Positions 33,931-44,162 of a stretch of 64,000 bases of DNA are shown one piece after another. The stretch's first letter is position 1; each line of letters begins with the position of its first letter. The notes below the pieces were generated by a model. The model did no database searches, had not been told where the DNA came from, and saw only the letters and a program-made list of their open reading frames with translations. This stretch comes from Nageia nagi (taxonomy: Eukaryota; Pinophyta): NCBI GenBank assembly GCA_050084985.1, contig JBITNC010000001.1, positions 116,126,001 through 116,190,000 of the forward strand. The letters run 5' to 3'. Made by a program: the position numbers and the translations under genes.

Positions 33931-34780
33931 TGAGAAAAGGTATTTGCATGGTCATATGCAGATATGCCTAGAATAGATCCCAAGTTAGTAGTACATAATT
34001 TAGCCTTAAAGCCTGATGCTAAACTAGTTAAACAAAAATTACGTAAAATGCATCCTACTATAGCATTAATGGTAAAAGAAGAACTTCAGAAATTATTAGA
34101 AGACAAATTCATACAACCTATAGATTACTCAGATTGGATATCCAATATGGTACCTATGAAAAAACCAAGTGGAAAAATAAGAATATGCACAGATTTCTGT
34201 GATCTTAATAAAGCTTGTCCTAAGGATGACTTCCCTCTACCTAACATTGATAGTTTGGTAGACTCGACAGTAGGACATGATATGTTGTCATTAATGGATG
34301 GATTTTTTGGTTACAATCAAATAAAAATAGCTCCTGGAGATCAACATAAAACAACCTTTATAACTCCTTAGGGTATCTTTTGTTATAAAGTTATGCCTTT
34401 TGGATTAAAAAATGCCGATGCAACTTATCAAAGGGCCATGACTTATATATTCCATGATTATATGCACAACATAGTAGAAGATTATGTCGATGATTTGTTG
34501 GTTAGATCTAAACATCGAGTAGATCATGGAAAAGATCTAATTAAAGTCTTGGATAGATTATTAGAACATAAAGTAAGATTAAATCCAAAAAAGTGTGTTT
34601 TTGGTGTAACCTTAGGAAAATTATTAGGATTCATTGTGTCCCAATGAGGAATTGAAATAGATCCTACTAAAGTGAAGGTAGTAGTAGATATGCCACCTCC
34701 TGCAAATCTAAAATAATTACAGAGTTTATAGGGTAAGTTACAAGCCATCAGAAGGTTTATAGCTCAACTTTCTGATAAAT
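33931..34780 (+). pseudogene. Reverse transcriptase (element D)
   Basis: One frame with few stops: FAWSYADMPRIDPKLVVHNL, WISNMVPMKKPSGKIRICTD (motifs 1-2), LNKACPKDDFPLPNIDSLVD, LSLMDGFFGYNQIKIAPGDQ (motif A, catalytic Asp kept), TTFITP-stop-GIFCYKVMPFGLK (motif 4; the W is TAG), EDYVDDLLVRSK with YVDD at 34483-34494 (catalytic Asp pair kept), and KLLGFIVSQ-stop-GIEIDP. It is about 280 residues, normal for the domain. Three stops are the main damage; the motifs are otherwise well kept, which agrees with the young LTRs. Confidence 0.93.
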
Positions 34781-34789
34781 GTAAACCAT

Positions 34790-35376
34790 TTACAAAATTA
34801 TTAAAAAAGGGAGTGGTATATCATTGGGGAAAAGAGCAACAAGATGCATTCGATGAAAGTAAAAGATATTTATTATCCCCTCCTGTCTTAAGTCCACCAA
34901 GAAAAGATATACCCTTCTTGTTATATATTTATGCTACTAAAACTGCCTTAGGAATGATGCTTGCTCAAAAGAATGAACATAATAAAGAGCAAGCTATATA
35001 TTATCTGAGTAGAACACTGGTAAGCTATGAGATTAAATATATATATTTGGAAAAATTGTCTTGCTATCATTTTTGCTGCTAAAAAACTTCGACATTATAT
35101 GCTTAATCATACAACATATGTCATCTCTAAAGTGGATCCGTTGAAATATATGATGAATAAAACTTATCAAAATTCAAGAACTGCAAAGTGGATAATGCAT
35201 TTAACTGAATTTGATTTACATTTTATTGGACAAAAATCAATAAAAGGACAAGTAATTGCTAACTATCTCGCTGATGCTCCATTGCAAGATGATAAACCCC
35301 TTGTCATTGAATTACCTGATGATGGGGTATTTCAACTAGATGAAATTGAAATACCTATAGAACCTAAAGATGAGTG
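34790..35376 (+). pseudogene. RNase H, Ty3 type (element D)
   Basis: YHWGKEQQDAFDESKRYLLS, then PFLLYIYATKTALGMMLAQK (usual L-Y-x-x-x-x-x-x-A-x-x-x-x-L; the first catalytic Asp is replaced), IYYLSRTLVSYEIKY, a one-base frame change at about 35050, then FAAKKLRHYMLNHTTYVISK, WIMHLTEFDLHFIGQKSIKG and QVIANYLADAPLQDD. The catalytic Asp losses are usual for the degenerate first RNase H of Tat elements, which also have a second one. Confidence 0.85.
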
Positions 35377-35805
35377 GGATATGATAATACACTTTGATGG
35401 TTCTTGATGTGAACAAGGTAGTGGAGCAGGTGTCATATTTATAACCCCGCAAGGGATCCCTATACTATATTCGTTTAAATTAAAATTTCCTTGTACTAAT
35501 AATAATGCAGAGTATGAAGCTTTGATATTAGCATTAAAAATGGCTGTTAAATTAAAACTTAAAAGAATTAAGATTATTGGAGATTCTTTACTCATCGTAA
35601 ATCAAGTGAAAGGAATCTATCAATGTAAAGAACCTTTACTTTAAAAGTATAAAGCATTAGTTGAATAATTATTAAAATCTTTTGACCAATTTAGTATAGA
35701 AGTGGCACCAAGATCATCTAATAGATTTGTAGATGCTATGGCTTCTATTGGATCTCTTATCCCAGAAGATCCTAAAAAATCTTCGATTCAAGTTGAAATA
35801 ATTTA
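35377..35805 (+). pseudogene. Second, archaeal-type RNase H after the first (element D)
   Basis: WDMIIHFDGS at 35375-35405 is followed by a TGA stop. Then come GSGAGVIFITPQGIPILYSF, TNNNAEYEALILALKMAVKL, KIIGDSLLIVNQVKGIYQC and APRSSNRFVDAMASIGSL. All four acidic catalytic positions (D in FDGS, E in AEYEAL, D in GDS, D in FVDAMA) are kept. This domain after the ordinary RNase H is the accepted mark of the Tat lineage. It would remove element RNA from the RNA/DNA hybrid and replace the inactive first domain. Confidence 0.9.
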
Positions 35806-35829
35806 ATTATCTCAATCATCATTATAATA

Positions 35830-37140
35830 GGAAGACGAAGAAAAAGATGTATTAAATATTGATGTAACTGATAAAAATAATTGGTATAAGGAATTGATAG
35901 ATTTTTTAAAATTTGGAATTCTTCCCGCAAACCTTAATAAATCATCACGATGAGCATTTAAAATCAAAGCAACTAAATATTGTTTGATAGGGGATATCTT
36001 GCATCGATGAAATTTCAACGGTATTCTACTCAGATGTCTTGAATGTAATGATATCAAAAAGGCTATATCCTCTGCTCATGATGGAACATGTGGAGGACAT
36101 TTTAATGGTGTTACAATTGTAAAATGATTAATACGGATGGGGTATTATTGGCCTACTATGGAAAAGGATTGTTGTGAATATGTTAAAAAATGTTTTAAAT
36201 GTCAATAATACGCTCATTTATTTTCACAACCATCTTAAGAATTACACCCTACACAATCACTTTGGCCATTCTCTAAATGGGCCTTAGACTTAATAGGACA
36301 AATTATGCCTACGTCTTCTAGTGGACATAAGTTCATCATTATAGCAACTGAATATTTTACTAAATGGGTAGAGGCTATTCCCATGACTTCCACCACTGGT
36401 GCACGAATTGCTGAATTTATAGAAAACTATATTATATGTAGATTCAGCGTACCAAATCAATTAATTATGGATAATGGAAAGAATTTTAAAAATAAGGATA
36501 TAAAACATATGTGTGACAAGTATAACATTAAAAAAGTTTTTCAACTCCATATTATCCACAAGGCAATGGACAGGCAGAGGCTACTAATAAAACTATTCGA
36601 AACATCTTAGCAAAAATAGTAAATGATTCTCATAGAGATTGGCATATGCAAATATCAAAAGCTTTATGGGCTTATCATACCAGTGTACGCACCCCTATTG
36701 GGGCAACACCATTCTCTTTAGTATATGGAACAGAAGCCATCCTACCCATAGAACTTGAGATACCATCCCTTAGAGTAAATCTAAGTGAGCAAAATTCTGA
36801 CGAAGAAGCAAGACAAACTCACCTAGATCAGTTATTACTTTTAGATGAAAAACGTATTAATGCTTTAGAACATATGCATGTTTATCAGAAGAGGATAAAA
36901 TGAGCTTTTGATAAAAGGGCTTTAATTCATGAGTTCAAAATAGGTGATTTAGTTTTAAAAGAAAATCAACAAACTTCATGAATAGAATGACAGATTAGAG
37001 ATAGGTTTGCTCCGAATTGGTTAGGACCATATATCATTAAGAAAAAATTCGGTAGAGGAACTTTCATTTATCAAACTTAGAAGGAAATGAAGAGCATGAA
37101 CCTATAAATATCATGCATCTTCAACCCTTCCATACATAAA
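35830..37140 (+). pseudogene. Integrase (element D)
   Basis: In order: LLRCLECNDIKKAISSAHDG, GTCGGHFNG, GYYWPTMEKDCCEYVKKCFK (HHCC finger kept: H, H, C, C), WPFSKWALDLIGQI (Asp 1), GHKFIIIATEYFTKWVEAIP, VPNQLIMDNGKNFKN (Asp 2), then a one-base frame change at about 36545. GNGQAEATNKTIRNI (Glu) follows, then IGATPFSLVYGTEAILPIEL and NWLGPYIIKKKFG (GPY/F module). The end is near HLQPFH-type text at 37130. It is a complete domain set with several stops (CAA-to-TAA, AGA-to-TGA types). Confidence 0.93.
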
Positions 37141-37256
37141 ATAATAATAATAATAATAAGTGTACATTAGTTTTCTTTCATTTTATTTTATTGTTAAAAC
37201 AATAAATAAATAAAAATATTAATATTTGTCAAGTGTTAATGATTAAAATAGAAAGG

Positions 37257-38276
37257 ATGAATCTGGCAAAGGAATCTGCTGAAGGTAGCTTCGTGCAACC
37301 ACAAGTATGATTTCCACCACCCAGATACCCAGGTGATTTCACATTAACATATTTAAAACATAAATTTGATTTGAATCTCTTAAACTATTTACGATTGACT
37401 ATTGATGAGCAATATGAAAGAACATATCAAATGTTTTGTGGTAGGAATAATGGTTAGGAAGTCACTTTTTATGGATATGAAGCTTGCATTAATTTAGGTC
37501 CACAAATCTATTTCACCCATATGGAATGAATATCATAAGAAATAACAGCTTTTTGTCTACAATGGCCTTACAGAATGCCGAGAATCAACATAAGGTGTCA
37601 ATTAATAGAGCCTTCACTCCTTTTAGCTAGGATGAAATACGTTGAACAATTAACTGAAAACCTAGAATGGATGGATGAGCTTTTACCTTATTTACCTCAT
37701 AAAAAGGTGATTTATGACTTTTCAAATGCTTTTGTAGCTTTGCCTCCTAGAACATCGCAACAATACTATAGGCAAATTCATAGATTCTCTCACATGCAAA
37801 TGCGACACATAATTTGGAAATGAAAGTTGGAAGAAAGGCAAGCTTGTCGAATTGCTGAACTTACAACGATGAATCAAATAAGGGTTAGAAATGAGATCAT
37901 CAAAAAATTATCAAAAGAACATAGAGTACGGAATAATGGAAATTATCTTCCTGGATTCGACAGTAGGTATGACAAAGATCTTGTTATGAAATTTATTCGT
38001 AACGTTCCTACCTCTTTGTATTCAAACATCTTTTCCATGCCTATTGAAATTCAACAAAAATTGGCCTTGACATTCTATGACACATGCGAATCTTATGGTT
38101 GGGATGTCAAAATAAATGGATCTCAAGTTATTGTTTGTATCAACGCATTTGAACTATGGTGTTCTCCTAATTCAGAATATGATTTAATGATATATTTCTG
38201 TCTCCTGTGGCCTACAAAAAAGCCTAAAATAATAGTTGATTGTACTCACAATCTGACTTTAAAATATCAAGAATGA
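37257..38276 (+). pseudogene. Sense extra ORF after integrase (element D)
   Basis: I do not recognise this protein. From an ATG at 37257 one frame runs 340 codons with only five internal stops and no shift: PPPRYPGDFTLTYLKHKFDL, LRLTIDEQYERTYQMF, YGYEACINLGPQIYFTHM, LPYLPHKKVIYDFSNAFV, LPGFDSRYDKDLVMKFIRNV, INAFELWCSPNSEYDLMI, and an end at LTLKYQE. No signal peptide, membrane segment or known catalytic motif is seen. The low stop density, similar to that in pol, suggests it was maintained as protein. It begins about 120 bp after integrase, so it needs its own start or a spliced RNA. Confidence 0.65.
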
Positions 38277-38540
38277 ATCATCTTAATCACATAGACTGTG
38301 ACATCTGAACACTTAGATTATTGTATTCTAGAAATCTATCATAATCAAGTGGTATTTGATTTTAGTTTTTTGTTTAGTTCTACACATTGTTCATTCAATC
38401 CTGATGCAGTTCAAACTCGATTTGAATGCATCATGAATAGATTCCCTAGAAAAAATTATAAAATAAAAATTATAAAATATAAAAACCCTAAAAAATTGAA
38501 AACTATAAAACACATAAAAATTATAAAATTATAAAATCTA

Positions 38541-38560
38541 CCTAGATGGAAACATCTAGA
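38541..38560 (+). ncRNA. Perfect hairpin with GAAA loop (element D)
   Basis: CTAGATG (38542-38548), loop GAAA, CATCTAG (38553-38559): a 7-bp perfect stem capped by a GNRA tetraloop if transcribed from the plus strand. Confidence 0.6.
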
Positions 38561-38995
38561 GGTTACTTGGCAATTGGGTGCCTTGCCCTTGTATGATGTA
38601 AATGTATGTTGCATGTCATTGTAAAAGTGATTATCCAGTAAATGTGTAATGTGTGAAAAGGTCATTTTAGAATAATTTTCTTGTTATCACTACATTCACT
38701 TTGTCTTTTCTTTCATAAAGAAATGATATACTATAGATGATAGAAAAACATAAAGTTTGTGTTTGAAAGAAAATGCATAAACTCCAAACAATTACAACAT
38801 TAAAAATTTTGAAGAGAATTTGAATGAAATCATTCTAAGAGATATTGAGAGTGAAAGTTATGTGTCTATCCTATTATTCGCTCCATCTCCAACCCAAGAA
38901 TCATTTGATAGTAAAAAAAAAAAAAAGAGAAGAAGAAGAAGAGATGACAAAAAAAAAGAGAATTGCTATCAATGATTCTTGGATGATTACAATAT

Positions 38996-39100
38996 CCTCT
39001 ACTGGGGCTATGGACACCTGACTGGCAGTAGAACAAGGTTGTAGCAGGATCGAGGGGTTAATCCTCATCGGGGCTATGTATGCCTGTCTAGCAATGAGGC
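38996..39100 (+). ncRNA. Pair of related hairpins with changed stems (element D)
   Basis: CTACT (38999-39003) with AGTAG (39027-39031) encloses GGGGCTATGGACACCTGACT. CCTCAT (39063-39068) with ATGAGG (39094-39099) encloses CGGGGCTATGTATGCCTGTC. The loops are clearly related (GGGGCTATG..ACCTG/GCCTG..CT.GC), while the stems differ and still pair. Confidence 0.55.
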
Positions 39101-39462
39101 ATACCTTACAAGTGGCGATATGTCCATTTTGGTTAGCAACCTTCTTTCCTATGGACCTCTATATGTTTCATATGGATAGACTAGCTTATTAATGTCTCTA
39201 AGATATTTCATCTCAAATGATCTAAGAAGGGAAATGAATCTCACTGCACACACCAGAGATTATAGATTCTCTTATCAACATATAACAATATTGTTCGATA
39301 TCATCTTAGGTTATTAGTTCTTGAAATAAAGAAAGATAAGGTAGATGTTATAATAACTTGGTTGTTAATCTAAAATCACCTAATCTTTTGTCATAATTTG
39401 TGTTTTGTTTATGTTTAGAACCATTTGTATCATTTTGTTAAACTCATTCCTTTCGAGAATAC

Positions 39463-39745
39463 CATTACCTTTGAACATTATTAAAATTGCTTTTCTTTGG
39501 AAAGGATAGGAATGATTCTTTATTATTCCCCTAACCAAGATAAAGTTAATGTTCATATGCACCCATAAGTCACTAGTGTGTCATGTCAAGCCATTTTCAT
39601 TATTATCCATTACCTTTGAACATTATTAAAATAGCTTTTCTTTGGAAAGGATAAGAATGATTATTTATTGTTCCCTTGACCAAGATAAAGTTAATGTTCA
39701 TATGCATCCATAAATCACTTGTTTGTCATGTCATTATGTTTATTG
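39463..39745. repeat. Tandem duplication, 145-bp unit (element D)
   Basis: CATTACCTTTGAACATTATT begins at 39463 and again at 39608. The units stay collinear through GATAAAGTTAATGTTCATAT and GTCATGTCA, with about ten differences. Confidence 0.9.
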
Positions 39746-40236
39746 TAAAATTGCCAAGGGAAAAAAATGATGCATTTGATTCCGCAAAAATATAATAAAA
39801 ATATGTCCTCAAATAACTTAACTTATTAAAATTATGAATTAAATTCATTGTGCATTCGTATTTATTAAATTACGTTTGAGATTGTTAACATCATCAAATT
39901 AATTTGTTGACATTTTATCATCATCTAGAAAATTATAAAAAGATAGCCTCAAAAGTATATATCATACATTCCCTAATTACATCTACTATTAACATCCATT
40001 CATCATCAAGAAAGTAAAAAACAATTATGATCTACATAACATCACATCATGCCTATTTCATTCATTCATCTAAATAGAATAAAAGCTCATGCATCAAGAA
40101 TCATACAAGTACCATAAATCAAGGATCAATCCATCTATATATACATCATAACAGTCCATCAAAGAGTCATCATAACATCATGAATCATACAATAAAATAC
40201 AAGGGTCCAATCACCTCATAAGCATATAAAATAACA

Positions 40237-42621
40237 TCATGAGAAAGGGTATCTTCAAGGACTACCCCAACCATTACCTTGTCTGCTAGGACTACTCGGT
40301 TGCCTCTGTCGTCTACTAGTCTCTTCGGTACCCTAACCCAGAGGAGTAGTGCCTACGAATCCTGTAGGACTACCCAGACGTTGAGCTCTGAGCAACTCAG
40401 ATGAACCAACCACCCCTAAGGGAGATGCCCAAGGTGTACCACTCCTGCTAGAAAGACCTCATGATCTCTGAGTCCTGCTTGGTGATCCAATTGTACCCCA
40501 TACATTACTACCTGTCTGATAGGTTGAGATGTCTATAGGTATATAACTATATAGAGGTATAGGATACTGAGCCCCCAGAGTAAAAGCTAGAACACCTATC
40601 AGCCACGACTATACTATACTACTGTAAAAATCTCGCTACTGATAAATACCACGATGGACAACTGAAGGAACACCTCTGGAAGTAGAGGTTGCTCCCAACT
40701 AATGAGCTTGAGCTCCTTGTAAAGAGGAATGAGCCTCATCCCTCTCATGTCTGTACCTATCTCGCTCAGCCTTGTATCTGTACATACATGAGTGGGCCTA
40801 TGCCAGCTGGTGTCTTAGCTCATAAATGTCTCCTAGCAAAGTATCAATGCTAGGAACCTATGTAGTAGGAGCCTCCTTGACTTTGTGCACAACCTATGGG
40901 GTAGCTCTCCCCTCACCAACACCTATAGCCTCTTCCTTAGGAGCTAACTCCTCAAGAGCATCCACCATGACCTCCTCTCCTGTAGCCTCTACTCTTGTAG
41001 GCTCTATACCTACCTCTCCCCCTCCTGCTGTTGCACCCAACTCTGCATCAACCTCGATGCACTGATGAACATGTTGATCATCCAATCCACCCTCTAAGCC
41101 ATCATCTCCCTCCTCCCACTAGACTCTGAATGCCTCAGACACTCCTATATCATCCTCTCCGATATCATCCTCTAATGGTCCCTCCTCCTGAGTAGGATCA
41201 GGCTCTGCATAGACTAGTGGTTGTACACCCTCTGCTGAAATGGTGCCCTCATGCTGATATGGTACTGCTGGGGTAGGCACATCCTGAACCAAACCAAATT
41301 GATGATGCACCCACTCAAAATGAAAGTACTCCAGAAAATCCACCCAATGACCACTCAAAACATGTGGCTACCAGATGCCAGTAAGCTTAGATGTGAGCTC
41401 TCTCCATACAGGATATGATCGGTAGGGTCTGAATCTCACTTGATCAGGAATCAAGTGACTAAGCATGTGGTGGTAATAGCCCACATCTTGACGGACTCCA
41501 TCTAAAGGGTGAATATAATAATCCTCATGCCATCTGACTATACCTACCACATAATCCAAGTGGCTACCAAACCCCAGCATCGGTAATCCTGGAGGATGAG
41601 CCATAGCTATATGCTCATAGGCCCACACTTGCAAAGTGACAGTAACTGATAAAGAGGCCCTATGCCCCTATGAATAAAAGAATAGCTCCCTATAAATCTG
41701 AGCTAATAATGTGGGTGCCTAAGCATACATTGTACCGTGCTATATCATATTTGCAATAATAGGCAATAATGACCACGAAAACCTCCCGCTGCTAGTATCA
41801 GGGAGAGCATAGCACTGTACCAAACCCATCAAATATGAAAAATGGATTTTCCTCTACTGATCCTCCAGCCAATACTGATAATATCTGATGCCACCTAAAA
41901 TAATCTCAAAAATAATAATGTCAACCTGAGCGGCTCTGTATAGATAAGAGATAGCAGGTAAAGCTGCTGTCCTATCCACCACAGGCAAAATTCTCTATCC
42001 ATGTATAGGGAGTCTATATAATCTATGAATATCCTCTACTGTAATGGTCATATCCCCTATCGGAAGATGAAAAGTGTAGCTCACTGCATCCCACCTATCT
42101 AATAATGCAACCAATAATGGATACTCCCAATGAATGTGGCTAATGGACCTAAAAAAGGCATGATCAGTTGGACTTAGAAAAGCTCTACCCTCCTGCAGAA
42201 TCGAGGGATATCTACCTCGAGGCTCAAAGATGTCTCGAACCTGTATGATGTTAAAAAGTTTAGCTTACCATAAAAAAAATGGCATTTCATATTGAAACAC
42301 CAGCATTTATAAACTATAACACTCGATCGTCAGTGTTTGCATTCCGAACACCAGCATTTCTGTTAACCGCTCGGCTCAGGTCGACGACTGTGGTGAAATC
42401 AAGAAAATTTTCACAAAAAACATAAATAAAAGCCTAATCTATAGATTTTATCTGATGGAAATGACTAAAATAATTTTTAAACATCATTCATGGTTTCAAT
42501 TTTGAGATTACATGGTTAAATTACAAGCTATAAATGAAAAATAGAAACTAAGGTTATTCCAAAACCCTACCTCTTCTCGAATAGGTTGAGAACATCCAGT
42601 AGAGCATCTACGTGGAGGCAT
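40237..42621 (-). pseudogene. Antisense plant mobile domain (PMD) gene with one intron (element D)
   Basis: Exon 1 (42621-42571) encodes MPPRRCSTGCSQPIREE. A 330-bp intron follows (42570-42241; GTAGGG...ATACAG on the minus strand). Exon 2 (42240-40237) continues in the same frame, VRDIFEPRGRYPSILQEGRA, for 668 codons including stop, with about 16 internal stops and no shift. YTFHLPIGDMTITVEDI, VWAYEHIAMAHPP and RFRPYRSYPVWREL are signatures of the plant mobile domain (aminotransferase-like, PF10536), found in gypsy and Mutator-like elements and in a few host genes linked to silencing. An acidic tail and a Ser/Arg/Gly-rich end follow. The base composition is GC-richer than its surroundings. 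Its role in the element is unknown. Confidence 0.8.
42241..42570 (-). other. Intron of the antisense PMD gene
   Basis: The donor is GAG|GTAGGGTTTT and the acceptor CATCATACAG|GTTCGAG on the minus strand. Removing it joins the codons for REE to VRDIF in frame. It contains two copies of AACACCAGCATTT (42297 and 42353), the motif family of the D leader. The splice is a prediction. Confidence 0.65.
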
Positions 42622-43308
42622 GTTGATTGTGATGAATATCAACGGCTGGAAATCAATGGAATAGCAATGGAAAATGGCCCTGGTAGATAATGAAAGGGAT
42701 AGCTAAAAAGGAACAAATGAGAAAAAGTCAAAACTTTTTCTTTTTCAAACACTGGTGACCTAAATACGAACATCGGTGACTGTTATCAAACGTTGGTGAC
42801 TTAAAGACAGACGTCGATGACTGTCACTAAATGTTGGTGATTGAAAATAAAACACCATGTTTATGAATAGACATGAGAACATTAAAATTTTCTCAGAGTT
42901 AGCCTTAAATTGGTCAAGAAAATCAAAAATGATAAAATGAGATGTATCGTCATTACAAGAGATCATCTTGAAACCCCGTTGTCGGGACAAAATACAACAC
43001 CATCAAAACCCATATACTAAAGGGGACTTATACGGTACATGTGCACTTAGACATGTAGAATGACATAACAGAAATGTCATGTAACTATCACACAAGCTTA
43101 ACACATACCGAAAATAGTCACTTCTGAGGTATATTAAAATTTATTTTCTAAACTACATCAAATGTAAGACGAAAACACATTTTATCATAATTTGATTCAT
43201 CTAAGAAATTGAATCAAAACTAATATCATAAAAGGGCAACAATAAATAGTCAAGCGACAAAGCTTCCCTCTCTATATTTTTGAAATCATCAACCGCACTT
43301 TCGGTTGA
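42622..43308. other. Upstream region of the antisense gene and 3' leader of the LTR (element D)
   Basis: It contains five GGTGACT-type motif copies at 42748-42850 (AACACTGGTGACC, AACATCGGTGACTG, AACGTTGGTGACTT and others), which would be promoter-proximal for the antisense gene. No coding signal is seen at 42860-43308. Confidence 0.55.
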
Positions 43309-43329
43309 TAATTTCAAAAAGGGGCAAAA
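43309..43329 (+). promoter_or_regulatory. Polypurine tract of element D
   Basis: TTCAAAAAGGGGCAAAA directly precedes TGTAGACACC of the 3' LTR. It is a typical plus-strand primer site, with one pyrimidine. A hairpin of GATTATCAACCG and CGGTTGATAATT lies just before it (43286-43313, ATTTTTGAAATCATCAACCG with CGGTTGATAATTTCAAAAA). Confidence 0.8.
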
Positions 43330-44162
43330 TGTAGACACCTAAAAATGTCCCTCTTTAACTAAGTAAACATTGAAATAATCATAACTCTTTATACAAGCCT
43401 CAAATAAGCTTGAAAACTCCATTATTGGATAGCTCTCATCGAACACATGCTAAACGAGTGGTCATATAACTCCTTTTCGATAAAATTTGACTATTAGGCG
43501 GTCATTTTTAATATTGTTAACCAATCACGATGTTCTCCTTGAATCATCAACGTTTTGATCCAGTCACCGGTGTTCGCATTACAAACATCGATGATTCTAT
43601 AATAGCCGAACAAAAAACCAAAAGGAAGCTGAAACGATTCATTCTTCCAAGATGATGTGGCTAGAGGGGGTTAGTTACGACCTACAGTGGCTTTTCACTT
43701 CCCCTTACCCGCATTGGAACGTCTCACCTAAAAATTTATAAATACAAGCTAATAGATCCATCTAAAAACCCCAATTGAACCCAAGTTTGAAGTAGGGTAA
43801 TGCTGCCAAAATCTTGTGAGCTCATACCTTTTATTGTTTTATGCTAGTTTCAATTTAATACATTATTATACATAGATGCTTTGATGTTATTGTCTCTTAC
43901 ATGTGTGTAGGATTTACAGGTTGTTCACATTAAGGAGAGAGGCAAGCAAATCCAAAAAATAATGAAGATATAACATTCTTATTTTGGCAATGGCATTTGT
44001 AAAAAGTCCCTTCTAAGGGCATATTGTAGTTTGAACTGAATATCAATATCAATTTGCAATAACAACATGTATATCTATTTCATATTATTTGGGTTCAGTG
44101 AAGATTGAAGAATAATTTTATTGTATGTTATTCTACATTCCAGCTCCATTTTCATTGCAACA
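43330..44162 (+). repeat. 3' LTR of element D
   Basis: It is collinear with 26434-27268, from TGTAGACACCTAAAAATG to CATTTTCATTGCAACA, with few differences by eye. It is followed by AATTT (44163-44167). Confidence 0.95.

Larger units (their letters stand above)
38277..40236. other. Non-coding 3' region of element D
   Basis: About 2 kb lies between the sense extra ORF and the end of the antisense gene. It holds a run of AAATTATAAAA words (38450-38540), three marked hairpins (38541-39100), a purine run GAAGAAGAAGAAGAG (about 38926), a 145-bp tandem duplication (39463-39745) and a CATCAT/AACATCA-rich stretch (39960-40240) that is probably the 3' untranslated region of the antisense gene. No protein signal was seen. 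Confidence 0.6.
26434..44162 (+). mobile_element. Element D: 17.7-kb Tat-like Ty3/gypsy with sense and antisense extra genes
   Basis: It has LTRs of 835 and 833 bp with TGTAGACACC starts and GCAACA ends and an AATTT target duplication. The interior order is: hairpin-rich leader, coiled-coil gag, capsid, zinc knuckle, linker, protease, G-patch-like segment, RT, RNase H, second RNase H, integrase, sense extra ORF, non-coding region with hairpins, antisense plant-mobile-domain gene with an intron, polypurine tract. The tandem RNase H pair (ordinary then archaeal-type) is diagnostic for the Tat lineage. The LTRs agree at roughly 95 percent by eye, yet pol has many stops, so the copy may derive from an already defective parent or have decayed by C-to-T change. 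Confidence 0.95.

Noticed and set aside
40826-41065. Plus-strand open frame rich in Ser, Pro, Ala and Thr opposite the PMD gene
   Set aside because: It is the antisense shadow of the acidic tail of the PMD exon 2, which has the better-supported frame across 668 codons.
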